Positions 12,305 to 24,387 are shown, numbered from the stretch's first letter. The stretch: DNA of 64,000 nucleotides from Megamerina dolium (GCA_963854835.1 OY978527.1:25312557-25376556), one strand, 5' to 3'. Notes: generated by a model from the sequence alone, not told the origin. Numbers and translations: made by a program.

Positions 12305-13010
12305 TTAATGTTGTAAAGAACTAGTTTGCAATACACGGGAATCGTGGATACTTCCTGCCCACAGTGCACTAGCATAGAAAAATTGTAGTTGCAGTCCAAC
12401 AACAACGATCGCATTTAAGGAATCTTTGCCATGATGATCTAAGTACGCAGCTTCATTTAAATGAGAAGCATCTATTGAACTGAGCGTTCTGTCAACCACG
12501 TCAGCAACTCTCGGAAATCCAGCCAAATGAAAAAGTCTTCTGCTATTTTCTCTATTTTTTTAATGGGCCAATGTATATGGACACCAAAAAATCGAATCCG
12601 CAACTTTGTTAACATAACGGCAAATCGTTGATTTTGATAAACCACGCATATCGCCTACTCCGTGGTATTGTGCTCCATTAACAACAAGATACAATGCAAT
12701 TAACAGTTGCTTATGTGTTGGAAGTGATTTATTGCGTGTTGTTGGATGTTGCAAGTCTGTTGCTATAGTTCAGATAATAAATTCCGCTGCTTCGGATAAT
12801 ACGGAATTTTTCTTTGAAGGTTACATCAAGAAAATCAAAAGTTATTCGTTGTCGAAATGTTCGTGGACGTCTTGGAACAACCAACTCAGGAATTTCTTCT
12901 CTACTGGAATCAGTTCAAAAACAATTCCTACTGTTTGCTTTGAGAAACCTGCGTTGGAACCCAACGCGGAATCTTCCTCCATACAGAGACCGCCTTAAGC
13001 TTTTGAAACT
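12305..13010 (-). pseudogene. PIF/Harbinger transposase relic
   Basis: Minus-strand pieces in order: a basic N-terminal region (about 12760-13010), a helix-turn-helix-like segment at 12560-12754 (QLLIALYLVVNGAQYHGVGD, then GLSKSTICRYVNKVADSI), and the DDE region at 12305-12526 (FPRVADVVD, ASHLNEAAYLDHHGKDSLNA, ALWAGSIHDSRVLQTS). The last part matches the conserved Harbinger WPGSxHDSRI block. The first catalytic position is weak, frames are broken and the C-terminus is missing. The family acts as a DDE transposase with a separate Myb-like partner, which is not seen near this copy. Confidence 0.75.
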
Positions 13011-13619
13011 ACAATCTTTGGTGAGTCGACGATTAATGCTGAATGTAACATTTACAGTTAAACTTTTAATTGGAGATATATATATATATATCCCTTTCCT
13101 TTTTAATGAATTAAGTTTTAATATACCGTCAAGAGTATCACGGTACTATGTACCTATTAAGATCGTTACTTGTAAAACGAATTATGAATAACATGATCCA
13201 CTTCGCTGTTTATGTTGCGATTTTAGTTCTGACTATTATGCGTTTGATATATCTTCTCTATTTTCCACTATACAAGCTTGCTTATTGAATAATATTAATT
13301 AATTTTATCTTTTGTGCATTCAATAATTTATTTCAACTGATGAAAATACTTTTTCTGTAGCTGACGCGGATACTAGATTGTCCTCTGGCCCCCAAACCAT
13401 TATTACAGAGCAGTCCGGACTCCTATTGTTATCGATCGTCGACTAGTGCGATCAGACGGATACGCCCCTCGGTCGGTTGGGCGCTACAGTAGCTTTACTG
13501 CAAGCTTCTGTAAGTTGTTGAACAGCGGTTTCAAGTTGATTCTCATTTTGCAAGTTTTATGGCACCATGTGAGTGAGGGATTTATATAGTGTGGCCCCAT
13601 ACTTATCCCAATTTGTGCG
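13011..13619. other. No gene seen
   Basis: Short TA run at 13077-13091. GC-richer words at 13370-13500 match nothing I recognise. Confidence 0.3.
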
Positions 13620-14830
13620 TTTTCTATTTTAAAATGGTATCTGCTTTTGTGGCTTTATATCAAAGCGGAAGCTAATATACCCATGATCCGAGAAAGAGTG
13701 TTCTTTGTCAACCCTCCATTCCCTAACTGAAGAGTCCGAAGAGTCGTTTGTAGGTGTGATATTTAAAACCTCCGCCCTATTACAGGTAATGAAGGTCGGT
13801 TCTGTGCCCATGATTGCGAGAGTCAAATTAGAACTAATAATATATTCAAAATGTGACTCGCCTCAAACATTGTTGTCTGAGCTGCTCCATATAAAATGGT
13901 GTGAGTTGGCGTCGGCTCCCATCACCAGATTCGCCTCGCGTTTCTTCGCCTCCCGAACTGCCTTCCTTATTATAGGATGAGGTGGGGCTCAGTATGATCG
14001 TGAACCATGTACACAGACATCAGCCAATATATATGGGATTGATGATCTAACGCAATGGTTACAGTGTTCTTGTCGCTGTAATCAGATAGTAGGAATGCCT
14101 TGTAGCATTTCTTCTCCAAAATAAATGATCGAGGCTCCCTCCGTTTTGAACGTAGTATAGTCCATAGTTTGGGAAATTAGTCCGCGCACCTTATCATCCA
14201 GGACCCACGGTTCCTGAATTAGAATAATGTCCTCCGCTTTATCGCTTAGGCGAAGGACAAGAGCAGCGGAAGCTCTTTAGAGTCGTGCAGATTAATTTGG
14301 ACCACCCTGAGAATCTTCTGAGTAGGTCCTCCTTATCCGCTGTGCTATGGTGGTCCTTTGCCACACCACTGAAGTTATCGCCTTTTTTGGCTTGCACAGA
14401 TGCTCTTCTTGCGAGCGTTGCCGTTTGGACGCAAGTCCAGAAGAACGGATATTTTCGCGTTCAGCGTTAATGCTTCGTGCCCACTCCAGAGATTATTTTT
14501 CTCTCACTGAGTGTTCTGTTGTAAGGACGATACCGAGCTTTTCAGTAATCCTGAATGCAGCTCTTTTTTCCCGATATATACGGAGGGACCCGCTAATTGA
14601 TTTAACGGGAGCCCTCAAATTAGAGGCAGCAGCTGATTGTGATGGAGCTAAGTCCAAAGGGGATGTGGCTGCTAAAACAGAAGTCGCATCCTTTGCTGCG
14701 ACTATTTTGGACGAGTTACTATTTTGGGACGAGTCCCAGTGGTGTCCGATTTGGACTTGGGGTTACTCTCAAGGGGAGGCTTTTTGGATTTTCGGAATTG
14801 TCCGAGGCAATTTTTGAGTGTTATCCATAT
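13620..14830 (-). pseudogene. I/LOA/R1-group non-LTR relic: ORF1 end and endonuclease
   Basis: Minus strand. Around 14000-14240 the text gives LSDKAEDIILIQEPWVLDDK and further on IHIYWLMSVYMVHD, the start of an AP-endonuclease-type domain. Around 13830-13980 it gives LVMGADANSHHFIWSSSDNN, including the catalytic D and N. The 65-codon frame at 13629-13826 gives IMGTEPTFITCNRAEVLNIT and SFSDHGYISF with the conserved SDH. RT is missing. ORF1-like coding text lies at 14240-14830 but no zinc knuckle was clear. Stop codons and shifts break it throughout. The endonuclease style fits clades I, LOA or R1 rather than Jockey. Confidence 0.7.
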
Positions 14831-14869
14831 TTCATATAGGACCGCTTACCCGACGTATCCGAATGAATC

Positions 14870-15760
14870 CAAACTCGCCTAATATAGGGCCCTCAAAATT
14901 GTTGTCGCGGAAATTTGAATGATACAATGTGGCTCAATCATACTCACCGCAACCACGCCCACAAAAAAAAAAATAAATATGTGGCACTTAAAGTCACGAA
15001 GGGCTCTCTAGCCGAGCTTCTCTTCCATTACTGTTGTGCGTGTTACATTTCGGACAATATTAGAAGGGCCTACTTATTTTAGCCGGTTCCGATCGGCCGA
15101 ACACTTACGACATCATATTTTCTGAGCTTTGTCACAGAAGCTTTTAGAAGCTTTTTTTTTCGTGGCCTATTTTTACTACCACGCCCACATTATGTAGAAA
15201 TATTTTTGTCAGATTCTTTGAATCAGTTTATCCTAACTGAAGGTTTCAATTAACTGAATTTTACAAACGTCAATGAAATTGTTCAGTGGCACAGTTTACG
15301 CGCGTGTGAAGGAGGAGCGAGTCAACTTTTCTACGGTTATGATACCCTTTTGAATCCTAAACAAGTTTCGTAATTGTGAGGATTCTCAGTTTGGGCGTTC
15401 CCGCCAATCGGACATTACATTTTTTTTCGTCGTTTGTGCTCTACGAGAAGAGGCTATCCAATTCCTCCGTACCCTACTTCAATGGACTTCGAGAATCGTT
15501 AAAGTTGAGAGCATCAGTTCATTACTCTTGTGTGTTGGGTGGAGTAAGTTACAATTACAAAATATAATCTCGTAAGATGTAGAAATGCTAAAACCTGCAC
15601 ACACTTCCGCAACACCATGGCTCTATAACCAACAGTATACAATCAACATTCAACATTCATCACTCGTTCCCGAAGGTAAAATTGTACCTATTTCACATCT
15701 CCGCTGATCTGTATTTACAAGCAGAACCGCCGCAATTAATATTATTTTACTATTATTTTT
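14870..15760 (+). mobile_element. Relic resembling the 3' part of the BEL element at 50.8 kb
   Basis: The words GGGCCCTCAAAATTGTTGTC (14888-14907) and CCACGCCCACATTATGTAG with TTTTTGTCAGA (15179-15213) correspond to 55230-55345 of the second BEL element. The CAATCAACATTCAACATTC words at 15640-15665 resemble its CAATCAACA-rich 3' region at 55740-55880. No ORF survives. A 5'-truncated SINE interrupts it at 14963-15177. The extent is approximate. Confidence 0.5.
14963..15177 (-). repeat. tRNA-derived SINE, copy S2 (5' truncated)
   Basis: 3' body and T-rich tail of the SINE on the minus strand; the tRNA head is absent. It is flanked by an 11-bp direct repeat ACCACGCCCAC (14952-14962 and 15178-15188), so it inserted already truncated, as expected for target-primed reverse transcription that stopped early. 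Confidence 0.88.
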
Positions 15761-15804
15761 TAAAGTACAGAAGCATGCAGTTTCTGAGGTGCATGCTTCT
15801 TCTT

Positions 15805-15976
<172 letters not shown>

Positions 15977-15994
15977 AACATATATACATACATA

Positions 15995-16531
15995 CATTCT
16001 GTCAAATAAGTACCCGGAAATTGGACATTCTCATTTTTAATTTTCCCTCTGAGAATATTTCAAAAAATTTTTGTTTCCAGGTTGGCACAACTGTCAGCCA
16101 CTATTCTGTGAATTTTTATTGCTATGTGTCATTTAGTTTGGTTGCGGCGTCATTTGGAACAAGTCAACCTTTTGTGTGCGTTGCGATTTTTACTATGGAA
16201 ATTTGTGAAATTTTGTGTTTCAAACGAAATTTCTTGTGCCAAAACGTTGGAAATGTTGAAAAAAACATTTGGTGATTCAACCATGTCGAAAACTTTGTTC
16301 GATTTTTGTTTTTGTTCGATATTTTTATCCATAGTAAAAATCGCAACGCACACAAAAGGTTGACTTGTTCCTAATGACGCCGTAACCAAACTAAATGACA
16401 TATAGCAATAAAAATTTACAGAATAGTGGCTGACAGTTGTGCCAACCTGGGAAAATTTTTTTTTGAAATATTCTCAGAGGGAAAATTAAAAATGAGAATT
16501 TCCAATTTCCGGGTACTTATTTGACTGAATG
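15995..16531. mobile_element. Fold-back mariner derivative with ~200-bp inverted arms
   Basis: 537 bp starting CATTC(T/A)GTCAAATAAG and ending in its complement, flanked by TA on both sides (15993-15994, 16532-16533). The left arm (about 15995-16198) and right arm (about 16330-16531) are nearly perfect inverted copies. Between them, 16200-16310 encodes a mariner transposase N-terminal patch (KFCVSNEISCAKTLEMLKKT). The arms are far longer than normal ~30-bp mariner TIRs, so the 5' end of a mariner appears to have been duplicated in inverted orientation. It cannot encode a protein; a transcript would fold into a long hairpin. Confidence 0.82.
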
Positions 16532-16556
16532 TATATATATATATATATATACATAT

Positions 16557-17340
16557 ATGAAACCATTTAAATAAGGCTGGATACAAAAAAAAGCCCGATG
16601 TATGGGTGACACACGAGTTAACGGAAAAAAAATATCATGGACCGAATTTCCAGCGATCGATCCATTTCTGAAGCTGATGGTTACTAGCGATAAAAAGTGG
16701 GTCACTTACGACAACGTCAAGCGAAAACGGTCGTGGTGGAATGGCGGTAAGCCGGCGCAAACGCTGGCCAAGCCAGGATTGACGGGTAGGAAGGTTTTGC
16801 TATGTTTTTGGTGAAATTGGCAGGGAATTATCTACTATGAGCTGCTCCCCTACGGCCAAACTCTTAATTTGGACTTGTACTGTGAACAATTAGACCGTTT
16901 GAAGGAAGCAATAACCCAGAAGCGGCCAGCTTTGGCCAATAGGAGAGGAATTGTGCCACACACATCGATAGTGACTCGCCAGAAGCTCTGGGAGCTTGGT
17001 TGGGAGGTTCTTATGCATCCACCTTATAGTCCGGACCTGGCACCAAATGATCATGCAAAATTATTCGCCAGAGACAAGAACAGGTAGTCTGTCTATGGCG
17101 AATGATTTTGCTGGGGAAAAATTCGCCTCAAGAGAAGCTTGTGAAAATCGACTGTCCCAGTTTTTTTGCCAATAGGGACGAAGGTTTCTATGAGAGTGGC
17201 ATTATGAAATTACCTTCAAAATGGTAACAAATTATCGAACAAAACAGTGTATATTTGATCTAAATCGGATCATTCCAACTCTGCTAAATAAAACCCTCAA
17301 TTTAATGCAAAAAGAATGTATTACTTTTTACTAGACCTTA
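16557..17340 (+). pseudogene. Mariner transposase relic (DD34D type), 5' truncated
   Basis: The plus strand gives, across shifted frames, WVTHELTEKKYHGPNFQ, LVTSDKKWVTYDNVKRKRSW (first catalytic D), GIIYYELLPYGQTLN, then RQKLWELGWEVLMHPPYSPD (third D), and an intact-looking C-terminus at 17100-17260 (SREACENRLSQFFANRDEGF). Frame changes occur near 16640, 16810 and 17080. The second catalytic residue, normally in a QDNARPH context, is replaced (GIVPHTS), so the enzyme would be dead. A TIR-like end (AAGGTCTAGTAAAAAGTAAT on the minus strand) lies at about 17320-17339. The 5' third is absent. Confidence 0.85.
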
Positions 17341-19111
17341 TAGTATTTCCATATAGAATTTATATACGTATACAATTTAAACAAAAATTTCATAAAATTT
17401 CATTTCATATACATACAAAATATATTAAATGCAATTGGCCTGGCTGATTATTACAATTAGAGCTGTTCCTTTATAATTTTCTCTGAATGGCAAGAGGATA
17501 ATGGCTCTCACCTAGGTGAATTATTGTAAAAATCACAGATAAGTTTATCTTCTCATACACAGTAGAGGATAAGACAGCAGATAGTAAACATATCTCCTAT
17601 AATATCGCCGTTGTAAAATGTAGTCCTGAGTCCGATCTCTGCGCACATTTCGTATGTTCGAGATCCACATAATATCAAATTCATTTAGGAATTGAAGCCA
17701 AATTTATTTAGTGATGACTGACTTTTTATTGAAATAGGTTTTGCCAGAAATTATAATTGTCGTAATTTGATGAAAGCTATACTAGCAGACTATATAGCAT
17801 ATTGTTTTAGCACTCTACGGAATCTATCCATTCTTAAAATAGTCACCAAACTTGCGTCCCAGGCCATGGCCAAATTAGAATGGGCTCTTTAGCTCATTAC
17901 ATCGACACAGAAACATACATTGGAATTCCAAAGTTTTCCCACGCACTCATTTGTTGATAGCTGGATAAGAAATATCTGAAATTCCCTCTGTAATAACATT
18001 CCTGCCCATATATAAGCTAAATGCCTTACTAGATCCAACACAGCTTCCAGTATCGTAGAATAGGTTAAGTTTTGGAAGTAGCTTGCATAATCAAGCTGCA
18101 CACAAAATCTTATTGACCAATTGTGATACTTATTTAAAAAAAAGTGAAGCCAGCATATTCTTTATGAAAGTCCAACTTTAGACGAACACTAGAAGAAAAG
18201 CTTTTAGTATGGTTTGATATGAAGTTAGCTTCAGAAAAGGATGTGTTAGATTAGGATAGCAGACATTGCGTTACCTTAATACAAAATATCTTCTTGGTCA
18301 CAATGTTTAGAATTTTGTGTCCAATCCCAATTTTCTTTACAGACACTAAAAACAGTCCCCTCCTTCAAGGAGGTTTAAACACACCCCAGACCCATGGTAG
18401 CATTATTTCGGTGTAGGCCCCTAATCAGTCTTTATTAGACTTCACTCGTTTTGACCTGCATCCAGGACGTATTCCGTGTAACGCAAAATAGCGCAAATGT
18501 AACAGCTTATCGGAAAGGTTTTTAACTGTCCATAGCCCAATTTGCATTTCACTTCTCTCGCCAGGTGTAGATTTTCTACCTCTTATTTGCTCTCCAGATT
18601 TTTTCAAAAAGTATAACTTTTTTCGCTTTTCTGCTGCTTACTCTCGCTTAGCCATCACACAACTATACGGGTCGTAGTCCTTTGTGAAGCTGATAAAAAT
18701 TCCCTTCTGCATCTTGTTGTAAGTGTTTTGGCCCATAGTTCACGTCCATATAATCGAATGGAATGATTTACCGCCATTAGGATGTTACTAGGCAACGGTC
18801 CAACAATGTTTACTATCAGCCTATTTACTGATACTCTTACTTGGTATTGCAGTTGCTACCAAAAATTTTTGCGTGAATTTTTTATGATAATTTTCTTTTC
18901 GTTATTTAGGAATGAGTTTGAGAATTGTATTCACAATAAAACTTCTTAGGCGACGGTGTTGCAAATGGAATGTAAAATTTTTAAAGCACATTTCGTTATA
19001 TGAGTAGGAAGGAATATGTGGCATAGATGAAGGGAGAATGAGAAATAAAGCAACGTATGCACAACGATAAAAAGCAATAGATCATGATTCAATGGTTCAG
19101 GGCATAGTGTG
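17341..19111. other. Mostly unannotatable; weak R1-like relic near 18650-18760
   Basis: No ORF of note. On the minus strand 18670-18760 reads IRLYGRELWAKTLTT, like the thumb of R1/LOA-type reverse transcriptases, and 18425-18607 is an open but unrecognised frame. The evidence is too thin to call an element. Confidence 0.3.
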
Positions 19112-19119
19112 TGTGTGTT

Positions 19120-19120
<1 letters not shown>

Positions 19121-19160
<40 letters not shown>
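19121..19160. repeat. (AG)n microsatellite
   Basis: 40 bp of pure AG preceded by a short (GT)n, about 80 bp beyond the 3' end of the R1 element. Confidence 0.97.
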
Positions 19161-19161
<1 letters not shown>

Positions 19162-19442
19162 AACCAGCGAGTAATAAACGAATAATAACGATTAATGCGA
19201 GAGTAAAATATTAGAGCAAAAACATATATAAAAGTGAAAGTTTTTTTTTTAAACGAGGAGGAAACCATCGAAAGCCTATATCAGTGCGAGACTTTAACTC
19301 GCTAAAACCACCTCTCGTCCGGACGGATGGTTCCTCCTGGACCGACCGCTAAGTATTTCGTCAGGAGGACCGTCATGTTCGTACCTGCCAATATTGCAGC
19401 AGCGTTAATTCTGAATTTCATTGCTCTATGGCGTTCTATGCG

Positions 19443-21600
19443 TCAGAGCTCAGACATCATTCTTACAACTACTGATTGTAATACCAGCCACTTGCTATTT
19501 GTAGAGAGTTCTCCATATGCTTCCTGCATAGCTTGCCTCTCATTTCCAAATCGAAGACAGCTGAAAAGGACGTGTTCCGCATTTTCAATTTCACCAGGAC
19601 ATTCAGGGCAGAAAGGGTCTTCCTCGTGCTTAAAACGGCGTAGATATTGCTTAAAGCATCCATGTCGACTTATCAATTGAGTTAGGAAGAAATCTACTTC
19701 ACCATGTCTTCTGTTAAACCATACTTCTACGCTTGATATCAACCTGTATGTACATCTACCTTTCATGGATGTTTCCCAACTCTGTTGCCACTCCAAGAGA
19801 CTACGTCGCCTCTCTTCCTCTTTTGATGCATTTCTGGCCGATGAGTGAATTCGCCGCAGTTCGTATGCCAATATATAAATTTCGTTCGTAGCATTGATGC
19901 AATGACCAGGATTGCATCGTCAGACACGGTGCGAAAAGCGCTAGCTACTCGCAGTGCACTCAAACGGTATGTAGATTTCATGCCAGGCATATATGTAGCT
20001 TCCTGTGTTGCGTGTGTTGCGTCTGTGTTGTTGTTGAGAACGGGGTCCACCTATATTCGACATTATGCGCCACACACATTATTCACCTTTGCAGCTTTAT
20101 CGCTAATCGCGGCAAGGTATTCCTTAAAAGACAGCCGTGTGTCAATCCGTACGCCCACGTATATGATTTGGGGTAGCGATGTGATTTCATGGCAACCAAC
20201 CTTGAAGGTAAAAACCTCGCGTAGCCAATAGCCAATTAGCTTGGTTCCTGCTGGAATACATATCTACAGAATGCCATTGTACATAGCGTTGCATAATGTG
20301 GGGCCGAGTACTGAGCCACGTGAAACGTTATACTGTTTCACGCCCACATCTGTATTATATAGCAGTACTCTGTTGTCGAAGTAGTTGGCGATTATCCGCG
20401 TCAGGGACTTCGGGGTACTAGAATTTCCAGTGGCTGTATGATCACCTTGCAGTGTTGAATGTGTTCTTGACGTCCAGTGTTACTACTGCGCAGTATTTTA
20501 TACCGCCCCACCTCCATCTTACTCCGCTAGTAGTTTCACGACCTATATTTACTACCATTTACATCGCGTCTATTGTAGAATTGCATCTATTTTCTTTGGA
20601 TGATAAGCCATCTGGTCGTTCCAACGTCTCCTTCAAACGATTAACAATTATCCTCTTCAGTACATTCTCCAAAGAATCTAGCATACACAGCGGCCGGTAC
20701 GGTGACTGCTTGTCTGCTTGTTTGCCGGGTTTTAGAAGAAGGATGATGTACGCTCTACCCCAAGGATCGGTATCTGCACTTTCTTGGAGATCTTTGAAAC
20801 ATGCATCCTTGCTCGTTTTTATCGCTTATAAGCTTATTGCGGCATAGTTTATATATCTCTCGTAGCAAGTTCCGCGACGGTCGACTTCGTGCTCTTTGTC
20901 CTCTTCTGCGGCGTGATTGCAGTGTTTCCTGAGCTTTGCAATGTTTTCGTTCCACCAATAGACCGGTTTTCTTTTCAGCTTTTGTGTTTTTCTAGGCATC
21001 GTCGCATCACATGATCTCTTCATCCGTGCAATGATATTTTCTGCCATATTTGTTGCATTCTCACGAGATGAGTCCCATCCTCCATATCAGCAGGAACACG
21101 TCCTTGTTGAAGACATGGTGTTTCCAGCCTCTTGTCTGCACCTTGGTTATACGCTGTGGTTTTGCCAGTTGTAATTCAATGGCAATTGCTCGATTATCGC
21201 TGTGGATGTGAAATTCGCCAATCCTCCACTTGGTGTGTCGCGTGCTCGTACTATGTGCAAAGTTTAGGTCTATAGCCGACTGTTTGTTCCCAGCTTCGAA
21301 GGTGTGTTGTCCGTCGTTGAGAAGTTCTACGTCTAGTAAAGTCATGCTTTCCATGAGAACTTGGCCCCTCCAGTTCGTAAATCTACTACTCCATGCTGTA
21401 TACCAAGCATTCAAATTGCCGACTATAATTACCGGATGTCGCGTTCTAGCTTCCGTCACCATATCGGTTATCATCAGTTCGAAGTCGAGAATATCCATAC
21501 TTGGTGGGGCATAACAAGAGAAAAGGTATATACTCTCTATCTTAAGTCATGTGAATCCGACATGCGCAGTTGCAGCTCTGCTCTGATACACCTTATTATT
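19443..21600 (-). pseudogene. R1-clade ORF2 relic: endonuclease, RT, C-terminal zinc domain
   Basis: Endonuclease at 21061-21498: HPVIIVGNLNAWYTAWSSR (GDFNAW block, with N for D), LLDVELLNDG, and HSDNRAI (SDH block altered). RT pieces at 20240-21050: KPVYWWNENIAKLR, YRPLCMLDSLENVLKRIIVNRL, VVTLDVKNTFNTA, and GSVLGPTLCNAMYNG. The catalytic YADD segment seems deleted just after the last. The thumb gives YLGV-like and SAFRTVSDDAILVIA patches at 19763-20050. The C-terminus at 19443-19871 gives WQQSWETSMKGRCTYRLI, HGCFKQYLRRFKHEEDPFC and the CPECPGEIENAEHVLFSC zinc finger, which is typical of R1. Clearly inactive. Confidence 0.85.
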
Positions 21601-21729
21601 TGTTACCCATATTGCAGCTTTGTCGAATGAGTCCCTGACCCACTCACAGCCACTCACCCACATCTTGCGCTGCTTGCGTACATTGGTTCAGGTTTAGTTG
21701 AACAATCTTTATTTACTGTCTTTCTTTAT

Positions 21730-22821
21730 TGCCTTCTGATGTTCGGGACACCGCGTACTTCCAGACGCATGATTACCTCCACAGAGTGCGCATTTCCGGG
21801 TGTTTTTGCAGCCCGCCGTTGGGCGACCCTACCGACCACACTTTCTACACATAGATCTGCGAACACTTGAAGCACCTTATTGGTGAGTTGAATCACGTAC
21901 TCAGCAAGAAACCCATCCTATTCGGATCCGCTGCGCTTTTAGTACCTTTGCAGCGTCCACCACTGGTAGCTGGAAGCACTGTAAGCTGTTTGGGTACCTT
22001 GTTGCTCTATTTTCACGTTACGGACCTCTGACTCGTCCGGTCGCCGAATGTCGCACTGTGTATATAAAGCGTCACACACCTCTTAATTGAATCGTGCTGG
22101 AGTGAGTTTTTACTGGTATTCTACCGTGCTCCCTTGCGGTGCTCGCTTTTAGTTACAGAATCAGTTCATTTTTGGCTGTCCGTCGCACAGTCCTTACATT
22201 TTCTTCTAAGGATTTCAGTGCATCATCGTCTTTTATTTTTCTTAATATTTATGTATACGTCATGGATGCTGAAGCCGCTATGATGGGTGCGTCTGGTTTA
22301 ATTTTTACACCAATGTCTTTTCTCTGCTTTTTTGTACTTTTGTCCACTTTTTTTGTGGTTGTGCCCGTTCCAGTATTGTATCGACCTTTGCATTCGTATT
22401 CTTCTCATGTTGTTTAGTTTTATTTTCTGCCACTGATGCTGCATTTGGTGGTTTAACCTGGGATGTTGACTTGGTGCATTTTTCGCCTTGGTTTGCAATG
22501 TATGACGCTTCATTGGGGCATTTCATACTCCTTTTCTTACCTCCTCTTCTCTTCTGGTGCCTGTCTAACCCATGGTAACGTTTGAGTACAATTGTTCTTC
22601 CTTATCACTCTTATTGCCTCCTCGTATTTTTGCTCTATGGCAGATAGTTTGTACAGCACCTTGATACTATCTATTGCATCTCTCATCGGCTGATGGATTG
22701 AGCGACTTTTTCCGTCTTCCATCATATCAACTAGGCTTTTTATTTGTTCACCTAGCTTATGGAATGATGACTGTCTCACTGTTTTATCACCTGTTTGTTG
22801 TTCTAATATTGTGATATCCAT
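21730..22821 (-). pseudogene. R1-clade ORF1 (Gag-like) relic
   Basis: Minus-strand frames at 22537-22821 (helical segment: FHKLGEQIKSLVDMMEDGKS) and 22305-22526 (Lys/Gln-rich linker) precede CCHC-type zinc knuckles around 21740-21870 (CRKCGR, then a CALCGG-type finger). The order, helical region, basic linker, then knuckles directly upstream of the endonuclease, matches R1 ORF1. Several frame breaks. It would have bound element RNA. Confidence 0.65.
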
Positions 22822-22830
22822 TGTTTCCGT

Positions 22831-23569
22831 CGCTTTTGGAGAGCTCCTTTTAAATGGATCTTCGGTATCTTTTGTCGAGATATCTCCTGTTAAGATGCTG
22901 CTGATATTAGTTTCGAACTATGGAAACCGTCGCGCCTGAATTTTTTTGTAACTCATCACTCCCATGCATGATGAGGGGGACACAGTTTTCTATGAGGCGG
23001 TGTCGATTCGCCACTGCCACAGGAACTTCATAGGATATGCTAGCTTTTATACCGCATCCTCCGCTCCTGCCGCTCATCGTCGGGGATTGCTTATTCGTTT
23101 AAACTTATCTCGCAACTAGCCTGCTACTACAGGCCGTCCGGCTATCCGCGACCTGCCGACCCCCCGGTAGCTTAGAACCCAACTATAGTACCCGGTCCCG
23201 TAAGATCAGACTGTCCGGGAAAGGCGATAAAGTCTATGTGCGCATACAAGATACAAGCGATAGAGTGTATGTGCGCATATGCAAGCAGCAATCACAGTCA
23301 GACACGAACTGAAAATGTTATTATTTTCTTGTTCTTACTCGGTCGCATCTACATTCACATTCAATACAGTGTTGCCAGGACCTCAAAGAAATAGAAGCTC
23401 GTTCGGCCAAACAGAAACGCTAAAATGTGAAATATTGCCAACCTTTTCAAAATTTCATAAACAGTTTATATTTCATTTTTAATATGTATGCATGTAAGTT
23501 CAACAATCCAAGCATACATTTGGTACAAATATATGAGAAAATACTTTCACAAAACTATTAATTAATATA
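22831..23569. other. No gene; possible R1 5' UTR then AT-rich DNA
   Basis: 22900-23240 is GC-richer than its surroundings and could be the 5' UTR of the R1 element, or decayed coding DNA. 23240-23569 is unremarkable AT-rich sequence. Confidence 0.3.
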
Positions 23570-23938
23570 CAGTATGTCAAGAATGAGTTTACACATTGAA
23601 AAAAATTCAAATTTTCAACTTTCTTAGCCAAAAATATTAACTTTTACTTCCATATACAAATTTTTTTTTATTAGTTACAGATATTTACAGTATTTATCAA
23701 AGATTCATGAAAAAAAAATTGCAAGTTCTACGCAAAAGAAAAGAAAAATACAGCAAAAAGAAATTTTACTCAATTTTAAAAGTGTCAAGAAACTCTTTTC
23801 ACAAACGATACAAAGTCTTTTTTTATAATATTTATTAGTTAAAATTTGATCAATTGGAAATAAAAGTTAATGTTTTTGGCTAAGAAAGTTTAACATTTGA
23901 ATTTTTTTTCAATGTGTAAACTCATTCTTGACATACTG
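23570..23938. mobile_element. Tc1-type MITE with ~60-bp terminal inverted repeats
   Basis: 369 bp starting CAGTATGTCAAGAATGAG and ending in the complement, flanked by TA (23568-23569, 23939-23940). TIR similarity extends inward for about 60-80 bp with a few mismatches. The interior is AT-rich and non-coding. CAGT termini and TA duplication fit a non-autonomous Tc1-like element. Confidence 0.88.
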
Positions 23939-24387
23939 TATATTATTACAAACATTAAACAAGCTCTTTCGTTTTAACAACTAAATATCATGTGAATTTA
24001 GAAGAGGACAGCGGCAGACTATTTCAACATTCTACAAAACCAGCTTATTGCCGAAGAATTTTTAATTATATTATTCCATAGTGGACTATATATCACATGT
24101 AACTATTTCCTCTTTATGAGATGAATTGGATAAACTACTGTTTAAATATATATCACGACCGTCTAACATCCTTATGACCTGGGCTGCATTCCAGTGTTAA
24201 AATGTACTGTAGTCTTGTCGAATGTGCAATAAGGTCAAAGTTTTGGTTACAATTTGCAATCTCGAATCTTTTGTCGTAAGTCAATGTACTCGAATACAAG
24301 CATCCTGTAACATAAGCAATATTCCGCGTAACACAGCTGACTATTTAACAAAAGAGAATGATAATGGCGCCAAATATGTTGGACGGA

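Larger units (their letters stand above)
19241..22830 (-). mobile_element. R1-clade non-LTR retrotransposon, decayed, nearly full length
   Basis: Minus-strand element with ORF1 (about 21730-22821), ORF2 endonuclease (21061-21600), RT (20240-21050), thumb and C-terminal domain (19443-20200) and a 3' UTR ending in an A-run (plus-strand T10 at 19239-19249). The 3' UTR is close to the gene end and contains the CGTCCGGACGAGAGG-type GC-rich words. Frames are broken many times. Sequence from 22850 to about 23240 may be its 5' UTR. It is not in rDNA, so it belongs to an R1 lineage other than the rDNA-specific one, or has been moved. Confidence 0.83.

Noticed and set aside
16150..16401. Minus-strand ORF in the fold-back element
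   Set aside because: It is the mirror image of the opposite arm (the same FVCVAIFTM text appears on both strands), produced by the inverted repeat.
18425..18607. Minus-strand ORF with RGRKSTPGERSEMQIG
   Set aside because: No family recognised. The nearby R1-like patch is too short to anchor it.
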